DNA of 64,000 bases from Haloarcula argentinensis DSM 12282 (GCA_000336895.1 AOLX01000021.1:27608-91607), one strand, 5' to 3'. Counted from the stretch's first letter, positions 7,605-17,025 are shown. Program-made: numbers and translations. The notes: generated by a model not told the origin, from the sequence alone.

Positions 7605-9284
7605 TTACATCATGCCGCCCATACCGCCGCCCATGCCGCCCATACCGCCAGGAGCGCCACCGGGGCCGCCGGGGCCGCCTTCGTCGCCGCCGGAGGTCGA
7701 GAGCTCGCCGGCAGCGATGATGTCGTCGATCTTGAGGACCAGGTTCGCGGCCTCTGCAGCCGAGGAAATCGCCTGTCGCTTGGCGTGGGCTGGCTCGACG
7801 ACGCCGGTGTCGAGCGTGTTCTCGACGTCACCGGAGAAGACGTTCAGGCCGGCGCTGACGTCGCCGTCCTCGTGGGCGGCGCGCAGGTCGACCAGCGTGT
7901 CGATGCTGTCGAGACCAGCGTTCTCTGCGAGGGTGCGCGGAATGATCTCCAGCGCGTCGGCGAAGGACTCGATGGCGAGCTGTTCGCGGCCTTCGACGCT
8001 GTCGGCGTAGTCGCGGAGCCGGCGGGCGACTTCGACTTCGGGCGCGCCGCCGCCACCGAGGACGCTGCCGTTGGCGACGGTGGACGCGACAACATCGAGC
8101 GCGTCCGTGACACCACGTTCGAGTTCGTCGACGACGTGGTCGGTCGAGCCACGGAGCAGGAGAGTGACACCGTGGGCCCCCTCGCCGCTACCCTCGACGT
8201 AGAACAGGCCTTCGGCGTCGTCGCGGGTGACGGAGCCGTGGCCGAGGTCTTCCGCGGTCGCGGAGTCGAGGTCGGAGACGATACGGGCACCCAGAACCTC
8301 TTTGAGGAACTCGATGTCGGACTTCTTGGCGCGGCGGACGGCCAGAATACCCTTCTCGGCAAGGTAGTGCTGGGCCATGTCGTCGATGCCCTTCTGGCAG
8401 AAGACGACATCAGCGCCGGTGTCGGCGATCTGGTCGACCATCTGCTTGAGCTGCTCCTCTTCCTTGTCGAGGAAGTTCTGGAGCTGGCTCGGGTCGTCGA
8501 CGGAGAGCTGGGCGTCGACTTCGGTCTCGTCGAGTTCGATAGCCGTGTCGACGAGCAGGACGTCGGCGTCGTCGACTTCGGTCGGCATCTCCTCGTGGAC
8601 CGGGTCCTTGTCGATGACCGCGCCTTCGAGGAGCTCGGAGTTGCCGGCGGAGCTGCCGGTCTGGGTCTCGATGTTGAGGTATTCGAGGTCGGCGACGACG
8701 GAGCCGTCGTCGGCCTCGACGGTCACGGCGTTGACCGCGTCGACGATGATCTGGGCGAGCAGCTCCTTGTTGAGCTCCGCGCCCTTGCCCGTCATCGAGG
8801 TCTCGGCGACTTTCTTCAGGAGTTCCTCGTCGTCGGGGTCGACTTCCGTAGCGATGTCGTCGAGTTCGTCCTTGGCCTGCGTGGCGGCCATGTTGAACCC
8901 TTTGATGATCGCCGTCGGGTGGATGTCCTGTTCGAGGAGGTCCTCGGCGTTCTTGAGGAGTTCGCCTGCGATGGCGACGGCGGAGGTGGTACCGTCACCG
9001 GCCTCGTCTTCCTGTGTCTCGGCAACCTCGACGATCATCGAGGCTGTCGGGTTGTCGATGTCCATCTCCGAGAGGATAGTGACGCCGTCGTTCGTGACGG
9101 TGACGTCACCCATCGAGGAGACGAGCATCTTGTCCATCCCCTTCGGGCCGAGCGTCGAGCGTACCGACTCGGCGACCGCGCGAGCGGCCGAGATGTTGTG
9201 TTCCTGTGCAGACTTGTCCTTCATCCGCTGGGAGTCCTCTCCCAGGATGATCATCGGCTGGCCCTGCATCTGGCGTTGGCTCAT
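7605..9284 (-). CDS. thsA: Thermosome subunit (group II chaperonin), alpha-like
   Basis: A 559-aa ATP-dependent chaperonin subunit that assembles into double-ring complexes and folds cytosolic proteins. Signatures include [15 protein letters not shown], the ATP-hydrolysis motif GDGTTSAVAIAGELL, the apical-domain stretch [18 protein letters not shown], and the C-terminal Gly-Gly-Met tail. The ATG at 9284 (MSQRQMQG) is aligned with the second thermosome gene of the window, start to start; an upstream TTG at 9290 is rejected. The promoter-to-ATG segment is almost identical to that of the gene at 44638, so both are likely heat-responsive and co-regulated. The protein is about 60% identical in outline to the other subunit, as expected for hetero-oligomeric haloarchaeal thermosomes. 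Confidence 0.96.
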   Translation of the reverse strand: MSQRQMQGQPMIILGEDSQRMKDKSAQEHNISAARAVAESVRSTLGPKGMDKMLVSSMGDVTVTNDGVTILSEMDIDNPTASMIVEVAETQEDEAGDGTTSAVAIAGELLKNAEDLLEQDIHPTAIIKGFNMAATQAKDELDDIATEVDPDDEELLKKVAETSMTGKGAELNKELLAQIIVDAVNAVTVEADDGSVVADLEYLNIETQTGSSAGNSELLEGAVIDKDPVHEEMPTEVDDADVLLVDTAIELDETEVDAQLSVDDPSQLQNFLDKEEEQLKQMVDQIADTGADVVFCQKGIDDMAQHYLAEKGILAVRRAKKSDIEFLKEVLGARIVSDLDSATAEDLGHGSVTRDDAEGLFYVEGSGEGAHGVTLLLRGSTDHVVDELERGVTDALDVVASTVANGSVLGGGGAPEVEVARRLRDYADSVEGREQLAIESFADALEIIPRTLAENAGLDSIDTLVDLRAAHEDGDVSAGLNVFSGDVENTLDTGVVEPAHAKRQAISSAAEAANLVLKIDDIIAAGELSTSGGDEGGPGGPGGAPGGMGGMGGGMGGMM

Positions 9285-9320
9285 AATCAAGCGAAGATTG
9301 CATGTGGTTCTATATAAAAG
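9282..9320 (-). promoter_or_regulatory. Thermosome promoter and leader, copy A
   Basis: On the minus strand CTTTTATATAGAA (9308-9320) is followed by CCACAT and then a leader ending at ATG 9284. The segment is nearly identical, base for base and in spacing, to 44602-44640 before the other thermosome gene. The TATA box is centred near 9314, giving a predicted start near 9288 and a leader of about 4 nt. Confidence 0.7.
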
Positions 9321-9458
9321 TAGGGGTTATAGGGCGCTCAGCGGTCACCGGTTGCCCAAGCTAGAACGGGTGAAATCACCCGACAGAGGTGGTACTGGCT
9401 GTTAGTAGTGGTAGCTGTTGGCACGCCACATCAGAACGACGGCGACCTGTTTATATAT

Positions 9459-9848
9459 TCACTCGATGGGTTCCGTCCAGTGGACCGTGACCGATCCGAC
9501 GACGAATGCGTCCTTCGAATCGGTGTCCCGGCGGAACTGAATCGTGTTCTCGCCGAGGTGCAGTTGCTCGGGCGCGATCGTGTCCATCCAGAGCTGCCAC
9601 CCCTCACCTAGCGCGATGTCGAACCCCGACAGCGGTTCACCGTTGACGACGATTTCGTGGTCGAAGTCCTCGACATCGTAGACCTGCATCTCGACGTACG
9701 GGTCCGCCGCCGACGAGGTGGGGATGTCGAAGGAAACCGGATCGGTCGAATCACCGGTGTACTCGGCCCACGGAACGTCGAGCGAGTCCGCCGACGGACC
9801 GAGGTGCTGCTGGAACTGACAGAGCGCGTAGTTGGCGCGACGTGACAT
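9459..9848 (-). CDS. Conserved haloarchaeal protein (DUF7383-like)
   Basis: A 129-aa acidic protein with no signal peptide, no membrane segment and one Cys (YALCQFQQHLG). The sequence is rich in beta-strand-like stretches (YVEMQVYDVEDFDHEIVVNG, then NTIQFRRD and VVGSVTVHWTE), suggesting a small beta-sandwich. I recall this as a conserved haloarchaeal family, probably DUF7383; function is not known. A minus-strand TTTTTATG box (about 9871-9880) lies about 26 bp upstream of the ATG at 9848, indicating a leaderless mRNA. It is divergent from mutS. Confidence 0.75.
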   Translation of the reverse strand: MSRRANYALCQFQQHLGPSADSLDVPWAEYTGDSTDPVSFDIPTSSAADPYVEMQVYDVEDFDHEIVVNGEPLSGFDIALGEGWQLWMDTIAPEQLHLGENTIQFRRDTDSKDAFVVGSVTVHWTEPIE

Positions 9849-9965
9849 ACAGCCTACGTCTCCCGGGCGGCATAAAAATCAGTGGCCGGTCGCGCTCTAC
9901 TCCGCGCAATCGCGGCACGGGCAAGAGAGCGGAGCGCCTATGAGTGGCCGGCTGTTGCCTCCGGT

Positions 9966-12776
9966 ATGGACGCTGCGCTTGGCCCGCCCGAGAAGATGGC
10001 CGAGCTCGAAGAGGACCTGACGCCGATGATGGCACAGTACTACGAGCTGTGCCGGCAGTACGACGACGCGCTGGTCCTCTTTCAGGTCGGGGACTTCTAC
10101 GAGGCCTTCTGTGCGGCCGCGAAACGGGTCGCACGGCTGTGTGAGATCACGCTGACCCAGCGCGAGGACTCGACAGGCGAGTACCCGATGGCCGGCATCC
10201 CCATCGACAACGCCGAGTCGTACGTCGAGACATTGCTGGACGCGGGCTACCGGGTCGCCATCGCCGATCAGGTCGAGGACCCCGACGAGGTCAGCGGCGT
10301 GGTCGAGCGAGCAGTGACGCGAATCGTCACTCCCGGCACGCTCACGGAGAGCGAACTGCTGGGCGGGGCGGACAACAACTACGTCGCGGCTCTGACCGCC
10401 GGTGAGCGGTACGGGCTGGCATTACTGGATATCTCGACCGGAGACTGCTACGCGACCAGTGTCGGTTCCGAAAGCGCTGTCGCCGACGAACTCAGCCGGT
10501 TTGGCCCGGCAGAAGCCATCGTCGGGCCAGACATCGACGTGGACCGGGACGCCGTCTTCGGGCCGGCCTGTCTGGTGACGCGCTACGACGCGGACGCCTT
10601 CGCCCGGGACCGCGCCGAGGACCGCGTGGGGCAGTACTTCGGCCCGCCGGAGCGCCTGCTCGCCGGCGGCGCCGAGATCCGGGCCTGTGGCGGTCTGCTG
10701 GCCTATGCGGAGTACACCCGCGGCAGCAGCGGCGCAGTCGGCCCGGACGGCGAGCCGGTCGACCCGGACGTGGACCCGGCCGGCACGCTCGACTACCTCA
10801 ACCACCTTACGCGGTACGACCCGCGGGAGTACATGCTGCTGGACGCCGTGGCCGTCGAAAGTCTCGAACTGTTCGAGCGGCGCTCGGTCCGGGGCCACGA
10901 AAACCGCACGCTCGTCGATACAGTCGACGAGACGGCGTGTGCGCTGGGACGGCGGAAACTGACCGACTGGCTCCGGCGGCCGCTGCTCGACGCCGACCGC
11001 ATCGAGGCCCGCCACGGCGCGGTCGCGGAACTCCAGCGCGACCCCGCCACCAGAGAGGCACTCTCGGGCCTGCTCGCGGAGGTGTACGACCTCGAACGAC
11101 TCATTTCACGTGTCTCGCGTGGCCGGGCGAACGCCCGTGACCTCCGGTCGCTGGCGGCAACGTTATCCGTCGTCCCCGAAATTCGCGACCAGCTCGCCGA
11201 CGCCGACGCCCGCCTGCTTGCGGACCTGCACGCGACGCTCGATCCACTGACCGAGACCCGCGAGGAAATTGAGGCGGCGATTCGCCCGGACCCGCCACAG
11301 CAGGTGACCGAGGGCGGCGTCGTCCGCGAGGGCTACGACGAGGAACTGGACCGGCTGCGCTCGACCGAGCAGTCCGGCAAGGCGTGGATCGACGAACTGG
11401 AAGCGAGCGAGCGCGAGCGGACCGGCATCGACTCGCTGAAGGTCGGTCACAACTCCGTTCACGGCTACTACATCGAGGTGACCAACGCCAACCTCGATTC
11501 CGTCCCCGAGGACTACCAGCGCCGCCAGACGCTGAAAAACAGCGAGCGCTACTACACGCCGGAGCTCAAGGAGCGCGAAGAGGAGATCTTACGCGCCGAG
11601 AGCGCGGCCGACGACCTGGAGTACGACCTGTTCTGTGCGGTCCGGGACGAGGTAGCCGACGAGGCCGAGCGCGTGCAAGCACTGGCCGACCGCCTCGCCC
11701 GCCTCGACGTACTGGTCTCATTCGCCGAAGTCGCAGCGCAGTACGACTACTGCCGACCCACCGTCGGCAGCGACGGCATCGACATCACCGCCGGCCGCCA
11801 CCCGGTCGTTGAGCGGACCGAGGACGCCTTCGTCCCCAACGACACGCATCTGGGGAGCGGTCCGCTTCGGGAAAGCGGCGACTCGGAGCCGGACGAGGGT
11901 GACACGGCAACCGACGAACAGAGCGAGGGTGAAGCCCCTGACATCCAAGACCCGTTCCTCGCCGTCGTTACGGGACCGAACATGAGCGGGAAGTCGACGT
12001 ATATGCGGCAGGTCGCACTCATTTGCTTGCTCGCACAGGCGGGTGGCTTCGTTCCCGCGAATGCGGCCGCCCTCCCGATTCTCGACCGCGTGTTTACCCG
12101 CGTTGGAGCCAGCGACGACATCGCCGGTGGCCGCTCGACGTTCATGATCGAGATGACCGAGCTGGCGACGATTCTCGACGCGGCGACCGCCGACTCGCTG
12201 GTGCTGCTAGACGAGGTCGGCCGCGGCACGTCGACGGCTGACGGGCTTGCTATCGCCCGCGCCGTCACCGAACATCTCCACGACGAGATCGGCGCGTACA
12301 CGCTGTTTGCGACGCACCACCACGACCTAACTGCCGTCGCCGCGGCGCTGCCCGGCGCGACCAACCGCCACTTCGAGACCAGCCGCGAGGACAGCGACGT
12401 TCGCTTCGACCACGAACTCGCGCCCGGGCCCGCGGCGGCCTCCTACGGCGTCGAGGTGGCGAGCATGGCCGGCGTGCCCGAATCCGTCGTCGAACGGTCG
12501 CGGGACCTTCTGGTGGATGCCGAGGCGGCTGACTCCGACGCGGATTCCGCCGCCACGGAGACGACTGGCCCGACGGAGAACGGAACAGCGTCGGCCTCGA
12601 CCAGAGAGGGTGGAGCGGACGGCCACACGCAGGAGACGCTTCGGACGAACGGGGCCGCCGTCGAGGAGGAGTTCCCGGAATCAGTTGTACAGCAGTTGGC
12701 CTCGCTCGATGTCGCGACGATGACGCCGATAGAGGCGATGAACGTACTCGCCGAGCTACAGGACCGACTCGAATAA
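9966..12776 (+). CDS. mutS: DNA mismatch repair protein MutS
   Basis: A 936-aa MutS. The N-terminal mismatch-recognition domain has the Phe-x-Glu motif in VGDFYEAF (Phe44, Glu46). Connector, lever and clamp domains follow, then the ABC-type ATPase with Walker [11 protein letters not shown] (about residue 668), the signature region [14 protein letters not shown], Walker [12 protein letters not shown] and the FATHHHDL motif. An acidic low-complexity insert (about residues 630-655) and a long acidic linker before the C-terminal tail are typical halophilic expansions. I use the ATG at 9966 ([10 protein letters not shown]); a longer frame from 9882 has a non-halophilic arginine-rich N-terminus. 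No mutL is next to it in this window; nucS lies 1.2 kb downstream. Confidence 0.95.
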   Translation: MDAALGPPEKMAELEEDLTPMMAQYYELCRQYDDALVLFQVGDFYEAFCAAAKRVARLCEITLTQREDSTGEYPMAGIPIDNAESYVETLLDAGYRVAIADQVEDPDEVSGVVERAVTRIVTPGTLTESELLGGADNNYVAALTAGERYGLALLDISTGDCYATSVGSESAVADELSRFGPAEAIVGPDIDVDRDAVFGPACLVTRYDADAFARDRAEDRVGQYFGPPERLLAGGAEIRACGGLLAYAEYTRGSSGAVGPDGEPVDPDVDPAGTLDYLNHLTRYDPREYMLLDAVAVESLELFERRSVRGHENRTLVDTVDETACALGRRKLTDWLRRPLLDADRIEARHGAVAELQRDPATREALSGLLAEVYDLERLISRVSRGRANARDLRSLAATLSVVPEIRDQLADADARLLADLHATLDPLTETREEIEAAIRPDPPQQVTEGGVVREGYDEELDRLRSTEQSGKAWIDELEASERERTGIDSLKVGHNSVHGYYIEVTNANLDSVPEDYQRRQTLKNSERYYTPELKEREEEILRAESAADDLEYDLFCAVRDEVADEAERVQALADRLARLDVLVSFAEVAAQYDYCRPTVGSDGIDITAGRHPVVERTEDAFVPNDTHLGSGPLRESGDSEPDEGDTATDEQSEGEAPDIQDPFLAVVTGPNMSGKSTYMRQVALICLLAQAGGFVPANAAALPILDRVFTRVGASDDIAGGRSTFMIEMTELATILDAATADSLVLLDEVGRGTSTADGLAIARAVTEHLHDEIGAYTLFATHHHDLTAVAAALPGATNRHFETSREDSDVRFDHELAPGPAAASYGVEVASMAGVPESVVERSRDLLVDAEAADSDADSAATETTGPTENGTASASTREGGADGHTQETLRTNGAAVEEEFPESVVQQLASLDVATMTPIEAMNVLAELQDRLE

Positions 12777-12785
12777 CAGCAGCAG

Positions 12786-13502
12786 TCAGCTATCTCCGTC
12801 AGCGGCCCGTTCGTCGTGCGGGCAGGCGAACATGGTCGCGACGAGTTTCTGTTCGGCAGCCCGCAGATGCTTGTGGAGCGTTGGCTCCGAGATGTCAAGG
12901 ATTTCAGCCAGGTCCGCGGCCGTCGCCTCGCGGGGCCAGCTGTAGTAGCCCGCTTCGTGGGCCGTCGAGAGAACCTCCTGCTGGCGGTCAGTCAGTGACT
13001 CGATGTGGGACGCGTAGTTCTGGAACCCGAACAGTGGGACGATAGACTCACGCTGTTTCTTCGCCGCGAGTTCGGCCTCCGGATGGGCCGTCAGGAACGA
13101 ATCGATAACCGACCCCGTCTCGATTTGACCCGGGACATCAGCTACGACAGTCCCTTCACCATCGACACTCCGGACGGTCTGTGGTACCGCCCCGACATCC
13201 GCAAGCGAGACAACGGGACAGTTATTTCGCACGTCGATTTCGACGAGCCCACCGTCGCTAGTGCGTTCAAGCACCCGCGCCTCACCGCCATTGGCGTCTT
13301 CGATGCGCTCGACAAGCCGGCTGGGGCGAGCACCCTCGACTGAAAAAAACTCCGCGTACATGTCGTCCGTCTGCGGAAGGCATTTTTCAAGAATCACTGC
13401 ACACGATTCGGTTTTAGACACCGACACAAAGGGATACGACCCATCAGAGAGGGCAAACTCCACACGGGTTACCGCCCGGCTGTCGCCAAGCTGTCGGGAC
13501 AT
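12786..13502 (-). CDS. Bat-type HTH transcriptional regulator
   Basis: A 238-aa regulator. The N-terminal ~170 residues match the bacterio-opsin activator (Bat/HVO_0513-type) domain found in haloarchaeal regulators (VEFALSDGSYPFVSVS, LERTSDGGLVEIDV). The C-terminus is an HTH-10 domain: LTDRQQEVLSTAHEAGYYSWP then ATAADLAEILDISEPTLHKHLR. Such proteins act as one-component activators; the ligand and targets are unknown. Residue 1 is taken as the ATG at 13502 (MSRQLGDS); an upstream ATG at 13574 adds a stretch with several Cys and Arg that does not look coding. It is divergent from the HalOD1 gene, a plausible target or partner, with 120 bp between them. The stop lies 9 bp after mutS. Confidence 0.85.
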   Translation of the reverse strand: MSRQLGDSRAVTRVEFALSDGSYPFVSVSKTESCAVILEKCLPQTDDMYAEFFSVEGARPSRLVERIEDANGGEARVLERTSDGGLVEIDVRNNCPVVSLADVGAVPQTVRSVDGEGTVVADVPGQIETGSVIDSFLTAHPEAELAAKKQRESIVPLFGFQNYASHIESLTDRQQEVLSTAHEAGYYSWPREATAADLAEILDISEPTLHKHLRAAEQKLVATMFACPHDERAADGDS

Positions 13503-13594
13503 ACACAGGTGTAGTCGGCATCCCGTGAAGAGTGTTGGCATGCATCGTGGTTCGGCGTTTACTATGCTAGCCACACTGAACTTTACATCTGCAG

Positions 13595-13604
13595 AATAAA
13601 TTCG
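13595..13604 (+). promoter_or_regulatory. TATA-like promoter of the HalOD1 gene
   Basis: GAATAAATT is centred about 25 bp before the GTG at 13623, consistent with a leaderless transcript and supporting the GTG start. Confidence 0.45.
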
Positions 13605-13622
13605 GCATGAGGTCAGCGAACC

Positions 13623-13871
13623 GTGTCTGGAAGATCACCAACTGTTATAGAAGTCCACGGCACCGATCAGTCTATCATCACCGCAGTCGTTCGTGCCGTG
13701 GCAACCGCGGAGAGACAGCCGGTCGAGACGCTCCCGCCACTGGCTGACACTATCAATCCGGATGCACTGACGGCGTGCATCACCGATTCGAACACCAGCG
13801 GGCACGTAGCGTTCGACTACAGTGGCTACCGCGTGGTCGTCGATACCGATGGAACAGTCACTGTAGAGTAG
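13623..13871 (+). CDS. HalOD1 output-domain protein
   Basis: An 82-aa protein consisting almost entirely of a haloarchaeal output domain 1 (HalOD1): SIITAVVRAVATAERQPVETL, PPLADTINPDAL, then HVAFDYSGYRVVVDTDGTVTV. In larger proteins this domain sits downstream of sensory modules; stand-alone copies are very common in haloarchaea and their biochemical role is undefined. Translation starts with GTG, supported by a TATA-like box at about 13596-13602. It is transcribed divergently from the Bat-type regulator. Confidence 0.8.
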   Translation: MSGRSPTVIEVHGTDQSIITAVVRAVATAERQPVETLPPLADTINPDALTACITDSNTSGHVAFDYSGYRVVVDTDGTVTVE

Positions 13872-13950
13872 CTCCGCTATCTGGCTGTGTGGCGACTGCG
13901 GCAGTCAGTACAGTTGCAGGACGGACGCGCGGGCCAAGATCGAATGTCAG

Positions 13951-14670
13951 TTACGGTGGCTCCAGCGAGACGAACTCCAGTCCTTTCTCGGCGAGCAGTT
14001 GACGCGCCCGGTCAGTCACCGACGGAGCCACGAGGATACCCCGGACTTCAGTGTCGGCGTGCAGGTCGCGTTCTAACGCGTCGACGTACCGGCCCAGTTG
14101 GCCGACGGCGTCGGGACCCACACGCCGGCGCTTGAGTTCGAGTATCGTCGTCCGGCCGTCGGCGTCCTCGCCATAGATGTCGACCGCACCGGCGGGAGTC
14201 TCGCGTTCGGTCGCAAGCGGCGTAAAGCCCGACTCGACCAGCGCCGGTTCGTCGAGGATACGGTCTTTGAGGTCGGCTTCCGTCCCCGTGAGCGCGAGGT
14301 CTTTGGAGTCGGTCACGTCGAAGGCGGCGGCGTGGGCGACTGTCTCGAAGGTCACTTCGAGCAACTCCTCGGGGGACGACCGCGTGGAGCGGACGACCAG
14401 CGAACCGTCGTCGACGCTGATACTGTGCTCACAGCCCGGCGGCTGCCAGTTCACCGGCTGTTGGCCCTCGTCGGTGTGGACCAGCGCGGCCCCATCGGGC
14501 TTGAGCATCACGTGGCGGTCGCCAAGCCCCAGCGAACTGGCCGCTCGTCCTTCGTATTCGACCGTACAGGTACCGACGAGCGTCACCAGCGCGCCGCGGT
14601 CGGCGTTGCGCGACGCGAGGTCTAGCGCGTCGGCGGGGTCGGGGTAGGTCAGCGTCTCGACGGCAGTCAC
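13951..14670 (-). CDS. nucS: Endonuclease NucS / EndoMS
   Basis: A 239-aa homologue of archaeal NucS/EndoMS, a homodimeric nuclease that cleaves both strands at certain mismatches and also acts on branched DNA. The N-terminal DNA-binding half contains HVMLKPDGAALVH and NWQPPG. The C-terminal RecB-like nuclease has GAVDIYGEDADGRTTILELKRRR, with the catalytic Asp164, Glu178 and Lys180, and QLGRYVDAL. The length is as expected for the family. It lies close to mutS, so the two mismatch-processing systems are neighbours. It shares a direction with the next gene (14680-15117), with 9 bp between them, suggesting an operon. Confidence 0.93.
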   Translation of the reverse strand: MTAVETLTYPDPADALDLASRNADRGALVTLVGTCTVEYEGRAASSLGLGDRHVMLKPDGAALVHTDEGQQPVNWQPPGCEHSISVDDGSLVVRSTRSSPEELLEVTFETVAHAAAFDVTDSKDLALTGTEADLKDRILDEPALVESGFTPLATERETPAGAVDIYGEDADGRTTILELKRRRVGPDAVGQLGRYVDALERDLHADTEVRGILVAPSVTDRARQLLAEKGLEFVSLEPP

Positions 14671-14679
14671 GGATGGCGA

Positions 14680-15117
14680 TTAGCGGTCCCCGCGTAAAAA
14701 GGACGCGTCGTCAGGGCAGTGCACGGACGAAGCGCGGTCTCGGAGTGACGCGAGCAGGGCACGCCGGACGGTCTCCGGGCCACAGCCATCGCTGTCGAGG
14801 ACGCGACAAGCCTCGTCCTTGCGGTCGACCCACCACCGACGGAACGTATCGGGGTCGGCAGTACGGGCGAGGACGATGTCGTCGAGGTCCGACAGCGTCG
14901 GATCGAGCCAGCAGACGGCGTAGGTCCGAACCGACCCGTCGAGCACGACCAACTGCTCGTAGGTGGCGTCGATAGCAGTGAGGAAAGCCGACGCTGTCAG
15001 CCCGGTGCCGAGCGGACGAGACTGAACCACCGGGTCGGCGTCGACCCCCCAGTGTGCACTTCGGCAGTCGTAACGGCCGTCGGGACGGGCGACAGCCACG
15101 AGCGTTCGGCGACCCAT
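14680..15117 (-). CDS. Conserved haloarchaeal protein (possibly DUF6735)
   Basis: A 145-aa soluble protein that begins MGRRTLVAVARPDGRYDC and contains SAHWGVDADPV, TYAVCWLDPTLSD and a central FRRWWVDRKDEACRVLD. I recall this pattern as a haloarchaeal-only family, probably DUF6735. No catalytic motif is recognised. It ends 9 bp before nucS on the same strand, so it is likely co-transcribed and could be functionally linked to NucS, which is an inference from position only. Confidence 0.7.
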   Translation of the reverse strand: MGRRTLVAVARPDGRYDCRSAHWGVDADPVVQSRPLGTGLTASAFLTAIDATYEQLVVLDGSVRTYAVCWLDPTLSDLDDIVLARTADPDTFRRWWVDRKDEACRVLDSDGCGPETVRRALLASLRDRASSVHCPDDASFLRGDR

Positions 15118-15302
15118 CAGGGACCACCGAGCGTGTGAGCGGGCATGGGTCCCCTTGGCTGCGTGGTCGTATTTGAACGCTAGCCCACAGCGCAGCGTCT
15201 GCCCATCAGGTAGTCACAAGATACGTTTCCGAACTCGCCAAAATCGTCGACCTTTGGTAACTCGGCACAACCCTCAAGTAGTACGTTCACGTATCGTTAC
15301 AT

Positions 15303-15590
15303 ATGATGGTGAGCGAGTGGCTCTACGGCGCAATCGCGCTTCTCGTGGGGCTCCACGTCCTGACTATGCTGTACGCGTACCGGCACCGGGGTGACCCAGC
15401 CGGTGCGACCGGTCAGGGCGATACTGAACCGCGCCGTGGCAGCGCCACCGACGACAGCACTGAATCCATCGACTGTCCCCACTGCGGGGCGAGGAACGAG
15501 CAGGACTACCAGTTCTGCCGGCAGTGCACCGCCGACCTGACGAGCGGTAGCCCGCAGCGCCAGCCGACGGACCGAAGCCAGCCGTACTGA
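15303..15590 (+). CDS. Membrane-anchored zinc-ribbon protein
   Basis: A 95-aa protein with one N-terminal transmembrane helix (about residues 5-26, WLYGAIALLVGLHVLTMLY), a short basic stop-transfer segment (YRHRG), a polar linker and a zinc ribbon with CPHCG and CRQC (about residues 56-75). The layout matches a common haloarchaeal family of TM plus zinc-ribbon proteins (DUF7577-like). The ribbon should face the cytosol. The start could also be the ATG at 15306 (MVSEW); the difference is one residue. The role is unknown. Confidence 0.78.
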   Translation: MMVSEWLYGAIALLVGLHVLTMLYAYRHRGDPAGATGQGDTEPRRGSATDDSTESIDCPHCGARNEQDYQFCRQCTADLTSGSPQRQPTDRSQPY

Positions 15591-15670
15591 CACCGTCGCA
15601 AGGCTGGGGTCGAACCAGCCGGCTTGAGCGCTGTTGTCGGCCAAAGAATTTATTTCTCCGACGAGATATT

Positions 15671-15680
15671 TGAATATACT
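15671..15680 (+). promoter_or_regulatory. TATA-like promoter supporting a GTG start at 15700
   Basis: TGAATATACT is centred about 25 bp upstream of the GTG at 15700. This favours that start over a TTG at 15634 for the following gene. Confidence 0.5.
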
Positions 15681-15699
15681 GTCACGAACGGGGTCAACT

Positions 15700-16995
15700 G
15701 TGGAAACTGTTATCGACGTACGTTCCTCGGGTCGACCGGAGAGATTCGACCGGGCGAACGCCGACGGGCTGTTCGGGCGCAAGCGCCGTCTTCAGCAGCC
15801 GCTGGGGCAGTACTTAGAGGAGACAGAGACGCCGCATTATCTCGCGTACAACGATCGGTCCGGCGTTGTCGCTGCCCAGGGGAACAACGAGTCGCTCACG
15901 CCGACTGACGACTACCGCGCGTATCTGCTCGCAACCAACGTCCGTGTCATGTTCATCGTCGGCGACGACGACGGTGACCGGAGCATCTCGCTCCCCTACG
16001 AAGACATCGTGGCCGTACGCTGTACGTCGGAACTCCGCACGTCGACGCTCGAAATCGTCACCGTCGACGAAGACCACTGGGCGTTCGAGTGCAAGGGCGA
16101 CCTGACGCCGGTTCGGGAGTTCGTCGACGAAGCCACACAGGTCTGGACGCGCACGCTAACCGAGCTTGATCGGGCAGAGTCCCAGGTCGAGGCTGCTGTG
16201 ACAGCACTGGATGCGACAGACCTCGATACAGCAGCCACGCATATCACGGCCGCACAGGAGGCGCTCGACAACGGGCGAAAATGCATCGAAGCGCTGGAGG
16301 AAGGGGCGAGAGCGGCCATCGATGGACGCCTCCGGTCAACGCAAGCACGGATCGACACCTGTCAACGCCGACGCCATGTCAGCGCGGGCGACGAGTACCG
16401 TGACACGGCCCGGCGCGCATGGGAGAACCGGACGTACGAGCGGGCTGCAGATGCGTACGCACGGGCCAAGGCCGAGTACGAACGAGCGCTCGCCGTACCG
16501 GCATCGGAGCCGCCCACAGAAGTCATCACGGACGCTCGAAACGCAGTCGAGGCAGAGTACACTGAACTCCTGTCGGCCCCGGTCGACGCGGCACAGGTGG
16601 CTGCGAGCGCGGCCAGAGCCGCGGCAGACCCGGCAGCGCGGGCCACACACTGGGAAGACGCCCTCGACCGCTACCGGACGGCGTACGAACTGGACTGGGG
16701 CCGTGACCGCCGCTTCGACGGTGACCGGGCGTCGCTCCGACAAGCGCTCGCAGACATCGCCGTCGAACTGGTCGATGCACATCGTCAGGCGGGGCGGCAG
16801 GCGCTACGGGAGGTTGACGACGAGTCAAAGCAAGACGGTTCCGGGCCCGCGTGTGATAGTGCAGCAGCCCACTTCGAGCGCGCACGCGAGGTTGCCACCG
16901 AGCTCGTGCCCGACAGACGCGAGCCACCGGCGGACGAACTGGCCGCCGCGTCCGAACAGGGAGTCAGCGTCGAGACAGAGCCGAAAGGTCGGTAA
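15700..16995 (+). CDS. PH-like domain protein with long helical region
   Basis: A 431-aa cytosolic protein of unknown function. Residues ~20-140 resemble a bacterial PH-like/GRAM domain: a beta-rich block with HYLAYNDRSGVVA, YLLATNVRVMFIVGDDDGD, ISLPYEDIVAVRC and STLEIVTVDEDHWAFECKG. The remainder (~150-420) is almost entirely alpha-helical with Ala/Glu/Arg-rich heptads and repeated motifs such as TYERAADAYARAKAEYERAL that look like TPR-type or coiled-coil helices. The start is taken as GTG 15700 because of the TATA-like box 25 bp upstream. A longer frame begins at TTG 15634. The domain pairing suggests a scaffold that docks on a membrane or protein surface, which is inference. Confidence 0.7.
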   Translation: METVIDVRSSGRPERFDRANADGLFGRKRRLQQPLGQYLEETETPHYLAYNDRSGVVAAQGNNESLTPTDDYRAYLLATNVRVMFIVGDDDGDRSISLPYEDIVAVRCTSELRTSTLEIVTVDEDHWAFECKGDLTPVREFVDEATQVWTRTLTELDRAESQVEAAVTALDATDLDTAATHITAAQEALDNGRKCIEALEEGARAAIDGRLRSTQARIDTCQRRRHVSAGDEYRDTARRAWENRTYERAADAYARAKAEYERALAVPASEPPTEVITDARNAVEAEYTELLSAPVDAAQVAASAARAAADPAARATHWEDALDRYRTAYELDWGRDRRFDGDRASLRQALADIAVELVDAHRQAGRQALREVDDESKQDGSGPACDSAAAHFERAREVATELVPDRREPPADELAAASEQGVSVETEPKGR

Positions 16996-17025
16996 TTGTT
17001 TACCAGCGGGGCGTCGGGTATCGGT

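Noticed and set aside
7500..9317. A 605-codon open frame opposite the thermosome gene
   Set aside because: Antisense shadow produced by the GC-biased third codon positions of the chaperonin gene; no homologous motif.
15602..15620. A hairpin GGCTGG-loop-CCAGCC with a GGTCGAA loop, resembling a tRNA T-arm
   Set aside because: No acceptor, D or anticodon arms fit on either side; it is more likely a small transcription-end hairpin after the zinc-ribbon gene.
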